Notes: generated by a model from the letters alone, not told the origin. DNA of 64,000 nt from Lichenihabitans psoromatis (GCF_004323635.1 NZ_CP036515.1:4581779-4645778), one strand, 5' to 3'; counted from the stretch's first letter, positions 47,474-57,370 are shown. Numbers and translations: made by a program.

Positions 47474-47749
47474 TCAGCTCGCGAGAGCCGTCAGGCTGCT
47501 GGTCGGCGCGCGGATCTCGAGGTCGACCTCGAGGGTCGACAGCGTGTCGTGCTTGCCCATCCGGACCCGCACCTTGTCCCGATCGATCGAGACATGCTTG
47601 GCGATCACCTTGAGGATTTCTTCGCGCAGGATCACGACGAGATCCGACCGGCCGTCGAGCGCGCGCTCGTGGGACAGCAGGAGTTGCAGGCGTTCACGCG
47701 CCTGCGGGGCGGAATTCGCGCGTGCCCCGAAGAAACGGAACGGGTTCAT
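47474..47749 (-). CDS. minE: Cell division topological specificity factor MinE
   Basis: 91-residue partner of MinD that drives its ATP hydrolysis and oscillation and so restricts MinC to the cell poles. The N-terminal MNPFRFFGAR membrane-binding segment, the anti-MinCD helix (RLQLLLSHER) and the dimerisation domain (LREEILKVIAKHV) are present. ATG at 47749 overlaps the minD stop by 4 bases. Confidence 0.95.
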   Translation of the reverse strand: MNPFRFFGARANSAPQARERLQLLLSHERALDGRSDLVVILREEILKVIAKHVSIDRDKVRVRMGKHDTLSTLEVDLEIRAPTSSLTALAS

Positions 47750-48561
47750 GCAGCCCTCCGTCCGAACAGCATGCCGAACAGGTTCTTCTTCTCGCGCGGC
47801 ACCGTCACGGCCATCGTGTCGCCGAGCAGGCGGCGGGCCGCTTCGGCATAGGCCTTGGCCGGAGCGCTCGAGGGGTTGTTGATCGTGACGGGCGAGCCGA
47901 CGTTGGAGGCCCGCAACACGTCCTGGCTTTCCGGGATGATGCCGAGCAACGGGATCGACAGGATGTCGAGCACGTCCTCGGTCTTCAGCATGTCGCCGCG
48001 TTGCGCGCGGGCATGGTCGTAGCGGGTCAGCAGCAGGAACTTGTCCATCCACTCGCCGCGCTCGGCCTTCTCGGTCTTCGAGTCGAGCATGCCGATGATG
48101 CGGTCGCTATCGCGCACCGAGGAGACTTCCGGGTTGGTGACGATCACGGCGATATCGGCATGGCGCATCGCCAGCGTCGCGCCGCGCTCGATACCGGCCG
48201 GGCTGTCGCAGATCACCCAATCGAAGCGCTCGCGCAATTCGGCGATGATGCGGGCGACGCCATCGTCGGTCAGCGCATCCTTGTCGCGCGTTTGCGAGGC
48301 GGGCAGCAGATAGAGCGTCTCGACGCGCTTGTCGCGGATCAAAGCCTGGTTGAGGTTCGCCTGGCCCTGGATGACGTTGATCATGTCATAGACGACCCGA
48401 CGTTCCGCGCCGAGCACCAGATCGAGGTTCCGCAACCCGACGTCGAAATCCACCACGACGACGGTCTGCCCCTCTTGGGCCAGCGCCGCGCCAAGCGCCG
48501 CCGTCGAGGTCGTCTTGCCGACCCCGCCCTTACCCGATGTGACCACCAGAACCTGAGCCAT
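47746..48561 (-). CDS. minD: Septum site-determining ATPase MinD
   Basis: Membrane-associated ParA/MinD ATPase of 271 residues. It has the deviant Walker A GKGGVGKTT near residue 10, VVVVDFDVGLRNLDL and CDSPAGIERGA. The C-terminal amphipathic membrane-targeting helix is KKNLFGMLFGRRA. ATG at 48561 begins MAQVLVVTSGKGG; the open frame runs to 48813 inside minC. Order minC-minD-minE on one transcript. Confidence 0.97.
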   Translation of the reverse strand: MAQVLVVTSGKGGVGKTTSTAALGAALAQEGQTVVVVDFDVGLRNLDLVLGAERRVVYDMINVIQGQANLNQALIRDKRVETLYLLPASQTRDKDALTDDGVARIIAELRERFDWVICDSPAGIERGATLAMRHADIAVIVTNPEVSSVRDSDRIIGMLDSKTEKAERGEWMDKFLLLTRYDHARAQRGDMLKTEDVLDILSIPLLGIIPESQDVLRASNVGSPVTINNPSSAPAKAYAEAARRLLGDTMAVTVPREKKNLFGMLFGRRAA

Positions 48562-48589
48562 CCCGACTACCCCCCACCAATCCGTTTGG

Positions 48590-49303
48590 TCACGCCAATG
48601 CTTCGACGACGAGAACGTCGCCATTCGACCAGGCCTGGACCGGCCGGCCACGCAGGCCGATGTCGATCTCGTCCGCTGTCTTGTAGAGGCCGTCCACCGC
48701 CAGCAGCTCGGCATCGAGGCTTTGGCAGAAGATGCGACCGTTTTTGTTGCCCCAACCGGCCATCGCGCGGCCCCGCAGGGCGCCGTAGATGTGGATGGAG
48801 CCGCCCGCCACAATCTCGGCGCCCGAAGCGACCGAGCCGAGAATGGTCACGTCGCCATCCGGGCAATAGATCGACTGCCCCGATCGGACCGGCCGATCGA
48901 TGACCATCGAGGTCGAGGGTCGCGGGTCGGGCGGCGTCGCGGGCGCTGCTTCGTTGGTCTGCGGCGGCACGTCGATCGGCGTCGAGGGGCGACCGTCCGA
49001 CAGAATCGGCGGCAAGCCGCGCGCATCCGCCCCGAGGGTCGCGGTTTCGGTGCCTTCGAGCGCCATGACACGAATTTTGCGCGCCTGCAGCTCGTTCACG
49101 ATGCCCATCAGGTCCGGCCGCTTCTGCGGCAAGCCCGACACGTCGACCACGACGGGCCGATTGATGAAATAGGCCGGCGACCGCGCCAGCAACGCATCGA
49201 ATTGCTCTAGCCAGTCCGCCACCGGCATCTCTGGTGTCAGCACCAGCGCCATGAGCGAGCGGCCACGAAAGCGAACCGGAGAGGAGGCTAGGGAATCAGA
49301 CAC
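48590..49303 (-). CDS. minC: Septum site-determining protein MinC
   Basis: FtsZ-ring inhibitor of 237 residues. The N-terminal FtsZ-binding domain (about 1-100) is joined by a Pro-rich linker to the C-terminal beta-helix domain with VRSGQSIYCPDGDVTILGSV, SGAEIVAGGSIHIYG and LRGRAMAG. GTG at 49303 is chosen for its AGGA ribosome-binding site; TTG at 49339 is an artefact. minD follows after 28 bases. Two CtrA-type boxes lie directly upstream. Confidence 0.93.
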   Translation of the reverse strand: MSDSLASSPVRFRGRSLMALVLTPEMPVADWLEQFDALLARSPAYFINRPVVVDVSGLPQKRPDLMGIVNELQARKIRVMALEGTETATLGADARGLPPILSDGRPSTPIDVPPQTNEAAPATPPDPRPSTSMVIDRPVRSGQSIYCPDGDVTILGSVASGAEIVAGGSIHIYGALRGRAMAGWGNKNGRIFCQSLDAELLAVDGLYKTADEIDIGLRGRPVQAWSNGDVLVVEALA

Positions 49304-49305
49304 GT

Positions 49306-49320
49306 TTAACGATCCTTTAA
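49306..49320. promoter_or_regulatory. CtrA-type box overlapping the minC ribosome-binding site
   Basis: TTAA-CGATCCT-TTAA matches the alphaproteobacterial CtrA consensus TTAA-N7-TTAA exactly. It ends 2 bases before the minC GTG and covers its ribosome-binding site, so protein bound here would block the start rather than activate. Confidence 0.6.
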
Positions 49321-49344
49321 TGCTCCGATCTGGAGCCAAGATCG

Positions 49345-49359
49345 TTAAGAAATGGTTAA
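49345..49359. promoter_or_regulatory. CtrA-type box upstream of minC
   Basis: TTAA-GAAATGG-TTAA, a second exact TTAA-N7-TTAA match, centred about 50 bases before the GTG and 39 bases from the first box. It is well placed as the -35 region element of a CtrA-controlled promoter. Confidence 0.65.
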
Positions 49360-49452
49360 CGCGCCCTTGGTGATTCAGCCTTTGTTAAGCACAATGACAG
49401 GAATTCCACAGATGATTCAGGCCTGTTTCGACGCATAGCGCCGACAAGTGGT

Positions 49453-50688
49453 TCAAGCCTGGGCCGTCGCATAGCGGCGACAATGGTCGAGATATCCCGC
49501 CTCGTGATGCGCGACGAGATCGACCACGCTTGTCCACAGCCATGACGGCGCATCGAGTGTCCCGCTATGATGACGGCCGAGCTCGTCATGCCAGGCTCGC
49601 TTCGTCTCCTCGTCCATCTGCCGCCCATGCGCGTAGCCCAGGACGGCGGCGAGAAAGCGGGCCGCCTTTGCCGCATCGTCTTGCGACAGATGCTCGATCT
49701 CAAGCTTCATATCTTGCGGCATGAGTTCGCGAAGCACGACGGGCTTCCCGAAGAGGCGTGTCGCCAGCATCCGATCGCCGAGATAGGGGGAGAGGTGTCG
49801 CGCGCCTTCGACGACCCTGAAGGCATCGTCGAGCGGCATCGCTGCGCCCGGCGCACGCGGCGCGGCGGACTCTACGGCCTCCTTGATGTCGAGCAGGCAA
49901 TAGCTCTTACCGGCGGTTTCGGACCGCTCAAGGCCGAGCAACACCGCATAGCGGAGGCGGCCGAGGGAACTGCAACCTTTCATCCAATAGGCAGCGTCGA
50001 GAACCTCGATTGCAACGTCGGAGGCTCGACCATGCAGCGCGGTCACGAGCAGCCGGACATCCTCCGTCTGAACCAAGGCCGCAATATCGTCCCGCTCCTG
50101 ATCCGACAAAGGCCAGAACCGTCGTCCGAGCGGGATCGTCGGCTTCACATGGTCGAGGCGCTCTTCGGCCAGATGCTTCCACCGACGGCTGGTGGCGCGA
50201 CCCAGAATCTGGCGAATGGCGCGGCCGGCATGCCCAGCCCGCAAAACATCCGCATCGCTGGCCAGCGTTCTCTGGTAACCGATGATCATCTCCTCCATCA
50301 TCCGCGCGGTCGTGACACCCGGGAGATCGGAGCCGCGCGCCGCCGTGGCCAGCGATAGGCCGAGGCGGATCAGATCATGGGCCGGATTGCCGATCACGGT
50401 TTGGTCGAGGTCGCGGATCTGGATTCTGATCTTCCCCTTCGCATTGGCGACCGGCCCGAGATTGCCAAGGTGACAATCGCCCCCGATCCACACCGCCGGC
50501 GCTTGCGGCAGGGCCCGCCCGGCCGATGTGGACAACCAATTATAGAACCGCACCGTCGCGCCGCGCACATAGGCGTGGGCCGATTGAGCCATCTTGAGAT
50601 TGCGTTGTTTCAGCAGCAGCTGCTGCCGATCGTCGATGCCGGGCAGAATTTTCGCGAGGCGTTTGGGGGCAGATAGGACAGCCGACAT
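49453..50688 (-). CDS. DUF2252 protein with kinase-like motifs
   Basis: 411-residue protein of unknown function. VWIGGDCHLGNLGP near residue 103 and IQIRDLDQTVIGNPAHDLIRL near 125 resemble the catalytic loop (HGDxxxxN) and the metal-binding Asp of aminoglycoside-phosphotransferase-like kinases, as is general for DUF2252. A later SYCLLDIKEAVESAAPR supplies a possible Lys. No signal peptide is seen. ATG at 50688 is preferred (GGAG upstream); the frame is open to 50805. It is followed after about 150 bases by minCDE on the same strand. Confidence 0.85.
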   Translation of the reverse strand: MSAVLSAPKRLAKILPGIDDRQQLLLKQRNLKMAQSAHAYVRGATVRFYNWLSTSAGRALPQAPAVWIGGDCHLGNLGPVANAKGKIRIQIRDLDQTVIGNPAHDLIRLGLSLATAARGSDLPGVTTARMMEEMIIGYQRTLASDADVLRAGHAGRAIRQILGRATSRRWKHLAEERLDHVKPTIPLGRRFWPLSDQERDDIAALVQTEDVRLLVTALHGRASDVAIEVLDAAYWMKGCSSLGRLRYAVLLGLERSETAGKSYCLLDIKEAVESAAPRAPGAAMPLDDAFRVVEGARHLSPYLGDRMLATRLFGKPVVLRELMPQDMKLEIEHLSQDDAAKAARFLAAVLGYAHGRQMDEETKRAWHDELGRHHSGTLDAPSWLWTSVVDLVAHHEAGYLDHCRRYATAQA

Positions 50689-50951
50689 GATGCTCCGATC
50701 AGCGAGCCAAACCAATTGGTACGATTTGCACACGAGCGAGTTAGGACCCGGCAGGGGCGTCATACAGATGTCATAAACGCGCAGATCGCTTGGTTCCAGC
50801 GGCAACTTCGAGGGTGAACGGGTCAGGTTTTTGGTCGGGCGGGTGGTTTCAGCGCGCTAATCACTGTAAAGCCTCCGCTTGAACGTGCCCTGCGCGGGTG
50901 GAGATCAAGAGAGCGATCAGGCTGGATCGCGTTGTGGGATGTGGAGGCTCA

Positions 50952-52952
50952 ATGAGATGTGGCGGACCGTGGACGTGTCGAACAGGCGCTCTGGTTCTGT
51001 CGGGTCTCGTGATCCTCGCCGGTCTTTGCGTGCAAGCCGGCCCTGCCTCCGCCTTTAGTTTCTTCGGCTTGTTCGGCAGCGACGATCCACCAAAACCGTC
51101 GCCGACCACGCTTCCCTATCGGGTCGCGTTCACCGTGGTCGGCAACGCCGATGTCACGTCGGCGCTGCAGGACAGTTCCGAGTTTTATAAGCTCCGGCAG
51201 GACGCACCAACCGATGCCGACGCGCTGGTGCAGCGGCTGAAAGCCGACTTTGCCCCGATGCTCGATGCGCTCTGGGGTGCGGGCTATTATAACGCAAAGT
51301 TGAGCGCGACCGTCGGGAGCGTCACCCTCGACCTCAGCCAAAACCAGGATGAGGCCGCGGTGAAAGTCGCCGCAACGTTCCGGAACCGCGAGGCCGTGCC
51401 GGTCACGATCACGGCCGATCCCGGGCCACTTTTCACGATCCGAACCGTCGCGGTTATCGACGCATCGACACGACAGCCTTTCAGCTCGGAGGTCCTGCCG
51501 CCGCGCATCGTCAAGCTGCGGGTCGGAGATCCGGCCCGCGCTGCGGACATTCGCGCCGCCGATGCGCGGCTAATCGACCATTTCCGCGACCACGCGCATC
51601 CCCTCGTCAAGTCGCCGCTCCCCAGTCCCACGGTCGATCATGCGGCCACCACGATGGACGTGACCTTCGTGGTCGATCCCGGCCCGGTCGCCGGCATCGG
51701 CGAAGTGTCGGTCAAAGGTCCCGACACGTTCGATCCCTCGATCGTGCGGTCGTTCATCTATCTCGATCCGGGTCAGCCCTACAGCCCCAAGGCGCTGGCC
51801 GACACGCGCAAGTCGATCGGCTCGATCCCGGCCGTGGGCTCCGTCCGGATCCGTGAGGGAGACCGGCTCGACCGGAACGGCAACCTCCCGCTCTTCGTCG
51901 ATGTCACCCATCGGGCCTCGAACCTGATCGGCTTCACGGCCGGGTTCTCGACGGTCGACGGGCCGACCGCCAGCACCTACTACGAGAACCGCAACCTGTT
52001 TGGAGGGGCCGAGCGGCTTCGCGTGCAGGCCGACGCTTTTCTGGCACCCCGGATCGACGGCAGCACCATCAAGGGCTTCAAGGATTTCAAGCTGGCCGAC
52101 ATTGGCGAGCGGTTCACGATCGGCTTTGTCAAGCCGGCTTTGAACGGCTCGCGGGTCGACCTGCTGCTCGACGGCATCGCCGAGCGCAACCGCGTCGGCG
52201 GCGGCCGGTTCGGCGGCTACGAGGACAGGCTCGCAGGCGGCACGGCGGCGCTTCGCTATCGTTTCGACGACACGCTGTCGGCTCAAGCCGGCATTAAATA
52301 TGAGCGCGGCGAGGCGACCGACATTCTCGGCCGCACCGATTATCAATTGGTCGGCGTGCCCGTGTCGGTGAAATTCGACAACACCGACAAGCCGCTCGAC
52401 CCGAGCCGAGGCATCCGCGCGTCAGCCACCGTCACGCCTTATCCGACACCATTCGGTTCGAGCACCGGCTTCACGAAGGCGACTGCGGCGGGGTCGGGTT
52501 ATTACGCCCTCGACGATGACTCGAACTATATCCTGGCAGGGCGTGTCGGCTTCGGGTCGATCTTCGGAGCAACAGGCGGACTCGCGGATATTCCGGCCAA
52601 TTACCGCTTCTATGTGGGCGGCGTGTCGACCGTGCGGGGCTATCGCTATCAAACCGTCAGCCCGCTCGCCGCGAATGGCTTCACGACCGGCGGGCTGAGC
52701 GAATTCGACGGGTCGGTCGAGGCGCGGATCAAGATCACGGATACGATCGGCATCGCGCCCTTTTTCGACATCGGCGGCGCCTATCGCGGGTCAGTGCCGT
52801 TTACGGGCGGCGGCACCCGCTCGGCGGCGGGGCTCGGCCTCATGTATTACACGCCGATCGGTCCGATCCGCGTCGACGTGGCGACGCCGCTCACGCCGCG
52901 GCCGGGCGACCGGCCTGTCGTGCTCTACGTCAGCATCGGGCAGTCCTTCTGA
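50952..52952 (+). CDS. tamA: TamA, Omp85-family outer-membrane assembly protein
   Basis: 666-residue outer-membrane protein of the translocation and assembly module. A signal peptide precedes the FSFFGLFG segment (about residues 35-42). Three POTRA-like domains (about 58-320) lead to a 16-strand beta-barrel. The Omp85 loop motif VRGY is in VSTVRGYRYQ near residue 562, and the chain ends in Phe (SIGQSF), as required for barrel assembly. ATG at 50952 has GGAGG just upstream; GTG at 50898 is less likely. Its last base is shared with tamB. Confidence 0.94.
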   Translation: MRCGGPWTCRTGALVLSGLVILAGLCVQAGPASAFSFFGLFGSDDPPKPSPTTLPYRVAFTVVGNADVTSALQDSSEFYKLRQDAPTDADALVQRLKADFAPMLDALWGAGYYNAKLSATVGSVTLDLSQNQDEAAVKVAATFRNREAVPVTITADPGPLFTIRTVAVIDASTRQPFSSEVLPPRIVKLRVGDPARAADIRAADARLIDHFRDHAHPLVKSPLPSPTVDHAATTMDVTFVVDPGPVAGIGEVSVKGPDTFDPSIVRSFIYLDPGQPYSPKALADTRKSIGSIPAVGSVRIREGDRLDRNGNLPLFVDVTHRASNLIGFTAGFSTVDGPTASTYYENRNLFGGAERLRVQADAFLAPRIDGSTIKGFKDFKLADIGERFTIGFVKPALNGSRVDLLLDGIAERNRVGGGRFGGYEDRLAGGTAALRYRFDDTLSAQAGIKYERGEATDILGRTDYQLVGVPVSVKFDNTDKPLDPSRGIRASATVTPYPTPFGSSTGFTKATAAGSGYYALDDDSNYILAGRVGFGSIFGATGGLADIPANYRFYVGGVSTVRGYRYQTVSPLAANGFTTGGLSEFDGSVEARIKITDTIGIAPFFDIGGAYRGSVPFTGGGTRSAAGLGLMYYTPIGPIRVDVATPLTPRPGDRPVVLYVSIGQSF

Positions 52953-55900
52953 TGGCGAACCGTCTCACGTCCCGGCCCACCCTGGCGATTGTCATATTGC
53001 TGCTGAGCATGCTCAGCCTCGGCCTGTTCGGCGTCGCAAGCCGAGCCGCCGAAGAGGAACGCGGCGTGCTCGCGGACCTGATCTCCCGCGCCCTGTCGAC
53101 GCCGGCCAGCCGGGTCACGATCGGCACGATCGAGGGCGCGCTCTCGTCCGACGCGACGATCCATGACATTGCGATTCAAGACCGGGACGGCGTTTGGCTC
53201 AAACTGGATCGAGCGCGCATCAACTGGCGGCGTCTGGCGCTAATCCAGCGGCGGCTTGAGATCGACACGCTCGATCTCGGCACCCTCACGATCTATCGAA
53301 AGCCGATCCCGGCCGAGACACCCGTCGCGGGTGAGCAGCAGCCGCTGTTGCCTGAACTCCCGGTCCGGGTGGAAATCAAGCAATTTGCGCTGTCCGAGAT
53401 GATCCTCGGCGAGCCTATCCTTGGAACGCCGGCGCGGTTTTCGGTCGGCGGCTTCGGCACGCTCGGCGCACCCGCAGAGGGCCTGGAACTCCACGTCGAT
53501 GGTCAGCGGCTCGACCGGCCGGCCTCGGCCACCGTGCGGCTCAAGCTCGTGCCCGAAGGGCAGCGCCTGAACCTCGTCGTGACGCTGGACGAGCCGCAGG
53601 GCGGCATCCTGTCCCGCTTGGCCAACATCCCCGGCGAACCGGCCATCAAGCTGAACGCCGGCGGGGATGGGACGCTCGACGCCTTCAAGGCGACGCTGGC
53701 CTTCGATGCCGGGCCGGAGATCAATGCCAAGGGGACCGCGACGCTGAACCGGGACGGCACAACCCGCAAGCTTGTGCTCGACCTCGCGGCGCGGGTCGCA
53801 GGATTGCTTCCGGCCGCCGCCGCGCCGGTGTTTGCCGACGTCACCAAACTGACCGGCACAGTGGTGTTCGGGGACGACAGCGCGGTCTCGATCCCCTCGA
53901 TCCGGCTCGCGGCCGCCGCCGCATCACTCGATATCGGCGGCACGCTGAGCAAGGACCAGATCGCCGATCTCAGGATCAAGGCCGTCAATCTCTCCAATCG
54001 TGATGGACGGACCGCTCTGGCCGACGCACAGATCGATAAGCTCGCCTTCGACGCCCATGTAACCGGCGCTCTGGCGTCGCCCACCATTGAGGCCAGCCTC
54101 ATGGCGCGCGACGCACGCACGCCGAGCGGATCCGTCGCGGTCCTCGATGCTCATTTCCGGGCGGAACCGAACGGCTCGATAGCCGAAACATCGACGCAGC
54201 TGCGCCTGAGCGCCGATGCAGAGGCCAGCGGTCTGGCGCTCACCAATCCAGCGCTCGCGCAAGCCCTCGGCCCGCGCGCTCACATCGCCTTGCGCGGGAC
54301 CAGCACGCTGAAAGGCGTGCTCGATGTCGAGACCCTGGCGCTCACATCCGACACGCTGGCGGCGAGTTACAAGGGCCGAGCCAGCGGCGCCGAACTGCAA
54401 GGCCGCATGGACCTCCACGCCCCCGATCTGTCGCGCTTCGGCGCCGTCGCGGGCTTCGACCTGAAAGGCGCCGCCGACCTCTCGGCCACGCTCGAAGGCA
54501 CGCCACGCTCGAACCGCTACTCTGCCATGATCGATGGCCGCGCCAAGAGCTTCGGAACCGGGGTCGTGCCGTTTGACGAGGTGTTCGGTGACAAGCTGAC
54601 GCTGGCGGGCGGCATAAGGCTCGACCCCGACGGCGGCGTCGGCTTTTCCGATTTTCGCTTGACCGGCCCGCATGCGGCCGTTCGGATCGACGGTGCCGCA
54701 ACGCCTGCGCTGGCCGATCTCACGGCAGCCCTCACGCTGCCGGATCTGTCGAAGGTCGACGCGCGCCTGAGCGGGCGTGGCGACGTTCAAGCGCATGTGA
54801 CCGGTACGCTGGATGCGCCGGACGCCACAGCCACCATGACGCTGCTGGATGCAACGATGATGAGCCGCCCGGTGCCGCGCCTGGTGCTGCAAGCCATCGC
54901 GACGAAGCTCCGGAGCGATCCGGAAGCGCGCATCACGCTCGACGGCGAGATCGACCGCAAACCCGCGACCGGCGCGCTGCACGTCGCACGCGGCGCTGCG
55001 GGAGCGACCGTCATCGATGGGATCGACGTAAGGGTCGGCTCGGTGGCGCTCGCCGGAGGCGTGGCCCTGTCGCCGGAGGCGCGGGCCGATGGGCAGATCA
55101 GCCTGCGGGCCGGCAATCTCGACGATCTGTCGCCGCTTCTGCTGCAGAAACTCGGCGGCCGCCTGTCGGCCGATGTCGCGTTTGTCCAGAGGAACGGCGG
55201 ACAGGACGCCACCGTCAAAGCGACCGGGCAGATGCTCAGCGGCTACGGCGCCAGCCTCGATGCATTGAAGGCCGATGTGTCGGTCAGCGACGTCACCCGG
55301 CACCCCGTCATTGGCGGCGCGGTCGCGGTCGATCGCGCCACCTTCGACGGCCAGGCGATCACGCGACTCCGCCTCGACGCGACGGGCCGCCCCCAGGGCA
55401 GCGACGTGACCGTGAGCGCGACGGCGGCAGGGTTCGACCTGACGGCCGCGGCCCGCATCGTTCCGGCCGACCGCATCCGGCTCGAGCTGTCCCGGTTCGC
55501 AGCGAACCGAGGTCGCGACAGGATCGCCCTGGCTGGCCCAGCCACCATCACGTTTGCGGATGGCGGCGCCGATATCCGCAATCTGGCCCTCGCGCTCGGC
55601 AGCGGACGCCTCAGCATCGACGGGCATGCCGGGCAGCGGCTCGATCTCAAAGCCGTCGCGCGCGCCATTCCGCTCTCGGTCGCCGACCTCGTGTCGCCCG
55701 GCCTCGGTCTCACCGGCACGCTCGATGGCGATGCGCGGGTCACCGGGTCGGCCATGGCCCCGACCGGCGATTACCGCCTCCATGTGGCGGCGCTGGCGGC
55801 GCCACAGACACGCTCGCTTGGCCTGCCGCCAATCGACATCAAGGCGAGCGGCGCGCTGCAAGGCACGCGGGCCAGCCTCGACGCCACCATGTCGGCCGCG

Positions 55901-57232
55901 CAGGCCGGAACCATCCGGGTCACGGGCACAGCGCCCCTCGGAGCCAGCGGCACGATCGATCTTGGCGTGCGCGGCACGCTCGACGCCGCCTTGGCGAACC
56001 GCACCATCTCGGTGTCGGGGCGTCGCGTGACCGGCGCGCTCGCAATCGACGGGCAGCTCGGCGGCACGCTCGCCAAACCGCAGGCGACCGGCTCAGCGAC
56101 CCTGTCGAACGGCTCGTTTCAGGATGCGGTGGTGGGCCTCCGCCTCGACGCGATCCGGGCGCGTGTCGTGGCGCGCGGCGACACGGTCACGATCGAGGGC
56201 GCCTCGGCCACGACCCGCAACGGCGGCATCATCACGGCCGGTGGTCGGGTGCGGCTCGATCCCGCCGCAGGTTTTCCCGGCGACATCAAGATCACCGGGC
56301 AGCATGCACAACTGGTGCAAAGTTCGCTCGCCACCGCGATCGTCGATCTCAACCTCGGCGTATCGGGGCCCCTCGCCCGCAGCCCGCGCATCGCCGGTCG
56401 CGTCGATATCCAGTCGCTCGATGTGCCGGTTCCCGAACGCCTGCCCGGGGGCCTGCAGCCGCTGCCCGGCACGCGGCACCTCAACCCGACCGTCACGGCG
56501 GCCCGCCGTCTCACGATCGACGCCAAGAAGAAGCTGGGACACGGAGCCCCTCCCCCGTTCGATGCCACGCTCGACCTCACGATCGCGGTGCCGGGCGAGA
56601 TCGTGGTGCATGGGCGCGGCCTGAACGCCCGGCTCGGCGGCGCACTGAAACTCACCGGCACGCTCGATAAACCGAAGCCGGTCGGCGCCTTCACGCTGGT
56701 GCGCGGACGCCTCCAGATCCTCACCGCCAGCCTCGATTTCTCGCGCGCAAACCTGACCTTTGCGGGCGATCTGTCGCCCGAGCTCGACTTTCTGGCCACG
56801 ACCCAGGCGGGGGGCGCCACAATCGGCATCGCGATCACCGGCAATGCCGACGATCCGCAATTCGCCTTCACGTCCAGTCCCGATCTGCCGCAGGACGAGA
56901 TCTTGTCGCGCCTGCTCTTCGGCGCACCGTCGGGCCAACTCACGGCCACACAGGCTTTATCGCTGGCGCAGGCCGCTGCGATCTATTCGGGTGGCAGCGA
57001 TGCGCTGGAAGGTCTGCGGCGCTCCCTCGGGCTCGGCGACGCCAGCCGGTCCGACAATCCGCTCAGCAACGCGCTCGGCGACCGGGTCAGCATCGGGGTC
57101 CGCACCGGCGCGACGCCGCGCGAGACGGGGGTCGGTGTGGACATTTCAGTCTTCGGCCCGCTGAAGGTCAAAGGCGCGGTTGACGCGACGGGCGGCCAGT
57201 CCGTCGGGGTCGGTGCCGAACATGAATGGTGA
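52952..57232 (+). CDS. tamB: TamB, DUF490 envelope-spanning protein
   Basis: 1426-residue partner of TamA. One N-terminal membrane helix (about 10-30) is followed by a long repetitive beta-taco body rich in Ala, Gly, Asp and Thr, and the C-terminal DUF490 domain (about 1080-1426) with PDLPQDEILSRLLFGAPSG and the terminal SIGVRTGATPRETGVGVDIS. Members span the periplasm and are implicated in outer-membrane protein assembly and phospholipid transport. The TGATG overlap with tamA indicates coupled translation. Confidence 0.95.
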   Translation: MANRLTSRPTLAIVILLLSMLSLGLFGVASRAAEEERGVLADLISRALSTPASRVTIGTIEGALSSDATIHDIAIQDRDGVWLKLDRARINWRRLALIQRRLEIDTLDLGTLTIYRKPIPAETPVAGEQQPLLPELPVRVEIKQFALSEMILGEPILGTPARFSVGGFGTLGAPAEGLELHVDGQRLDRPASATVRLKLVPEGQRLNLVVTLDEPQGGILSRLANIPGEPAIKLNAGGDGTLDAFKATLAFDAGPEINAKGTATLNRDGTTRKLVLDLAARVAGLLPAAAAPVFADVTKLTGTVVFGDDSAVSIPSIRLAAAAASLDIGGTLSKDQIADLRIKAVNLSNRDGRTALADAQIDKLAFDAHVTGALASPTIEASLMARDARTPSGSVAVLDAHFRAEPNGSIAETSTQLRLSADAEASGLALTNPALAQALGPRAHIALRGTSTLKGVLDVETLALTSDTLAASYKGRASGAELQGRMDLHAPDLSRFGAVAGFDLKGAADLSATLEGTPRSNRYSAMIDGRAKSFGTGVVPFDEVFGDKLTLAGGIRLDPDGGVGFSDFRLTGPHAAVRIDGAATPALADLTAALTLPDLSKVDARLSGRGDVQAHVTGTLDAPDATATMTLLDATMMSRPVPRLVLQAIATKLRSDPEARITLDGEIDRKPATGALHVARGAAGATVIDGIDVRVGSVALAGGVALSPEARADGQISLRAGNLDDLSPLLLQKLGGRLSADVAFVQRNGGQDATVKATGQMLSGYGASLDALKADVSVSDVTRHPVIGGAVAVDRATFDGQAITRLRLDATGRPQGSDVTVSATAAGFDLTAAARIVPADRIRLELSRFAANRGRDRIALAGPATITFADGGADIRNLALALGSGRLSIDGHAGQRLDLKAVARAIPLSVADLVSPGLGLTGTLDGDARVTGSAMAPTGDYRLHVAALAAPQTRSLGLPPIDIKASGALQGTRASLDATMSAAQAGTIRVTGTAPLGASGTIDLGVRGTLDAALANRTISVSGRRVTGALAIDGQLGGTLAKPQATGSATLSNGSFQDAVVGLRLDAIRARVVARGDTVTIEGASATTRNGGIITAGGRVRLDPAAGFPGDIKITGQHAQLVQSSLATAIVDLNLGVSGPLARSPRIAGRVDIQSLDVPVPERLPGGLQPLPGTRHLNPTVTAARRLTIDAKKKLGHGAPPPFDATLDLTIAVPGEIVVHGRGLNARLGGALKLTGTLDKPKPVGAFTLVRGRLQILTASLDFSRANLTFAGDLSPELDFLATTQAGGATIGIAITGNADDPQFAFTSSPDLPQDEILSRLLFGAPSGQLTATQALSLAQAAAIYSGGSDALEGLRRSLGLGDASRSDNPLSNALGDRVSIGVRTGATPRETGVGVDISVFGPLKVKGAVDATGGQSVGVGAEHEW

Positions 57233-57301
57233 TGACCTGATCGAACGGCCAACGCGCGATCATCCTGGTCGGGCTTGTCACCCCTCTCATTCACACGCTA
57301 T

Positions 57302-57343
57302 GGGCCCGAGCGCCCGCCAAGGGTTGCGCGCTCGCTCGGGCCC
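57302..57343 (+). terminator. Hairpin after tamB
   Basis: GGGCCCGAGCG and CGCTCGGGCCC form a perfect 11-bp stem with a 20-base loop, 69 bases after the tamB stop and before the MFS gene. There is no T run, so termination strength is uncertain. Confidence 0.5.
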
Positions 57344-57370
57344 GACCCTCAGTCTTCGGGAGAGCCAGAC

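Noticed and set aside
50776..50797. GGAAC and CGTT on the minus strand upstream of the DUF2252 gene
   Set aside because: The spacer is only 13 bases, outside the 16-17 expected for EcfG promoters.
53924..55861. 645-codon open frame on the minus strand
   Set aside because: Antisense to tamB, composition biased to Arg, Ala and Gly with no motif.
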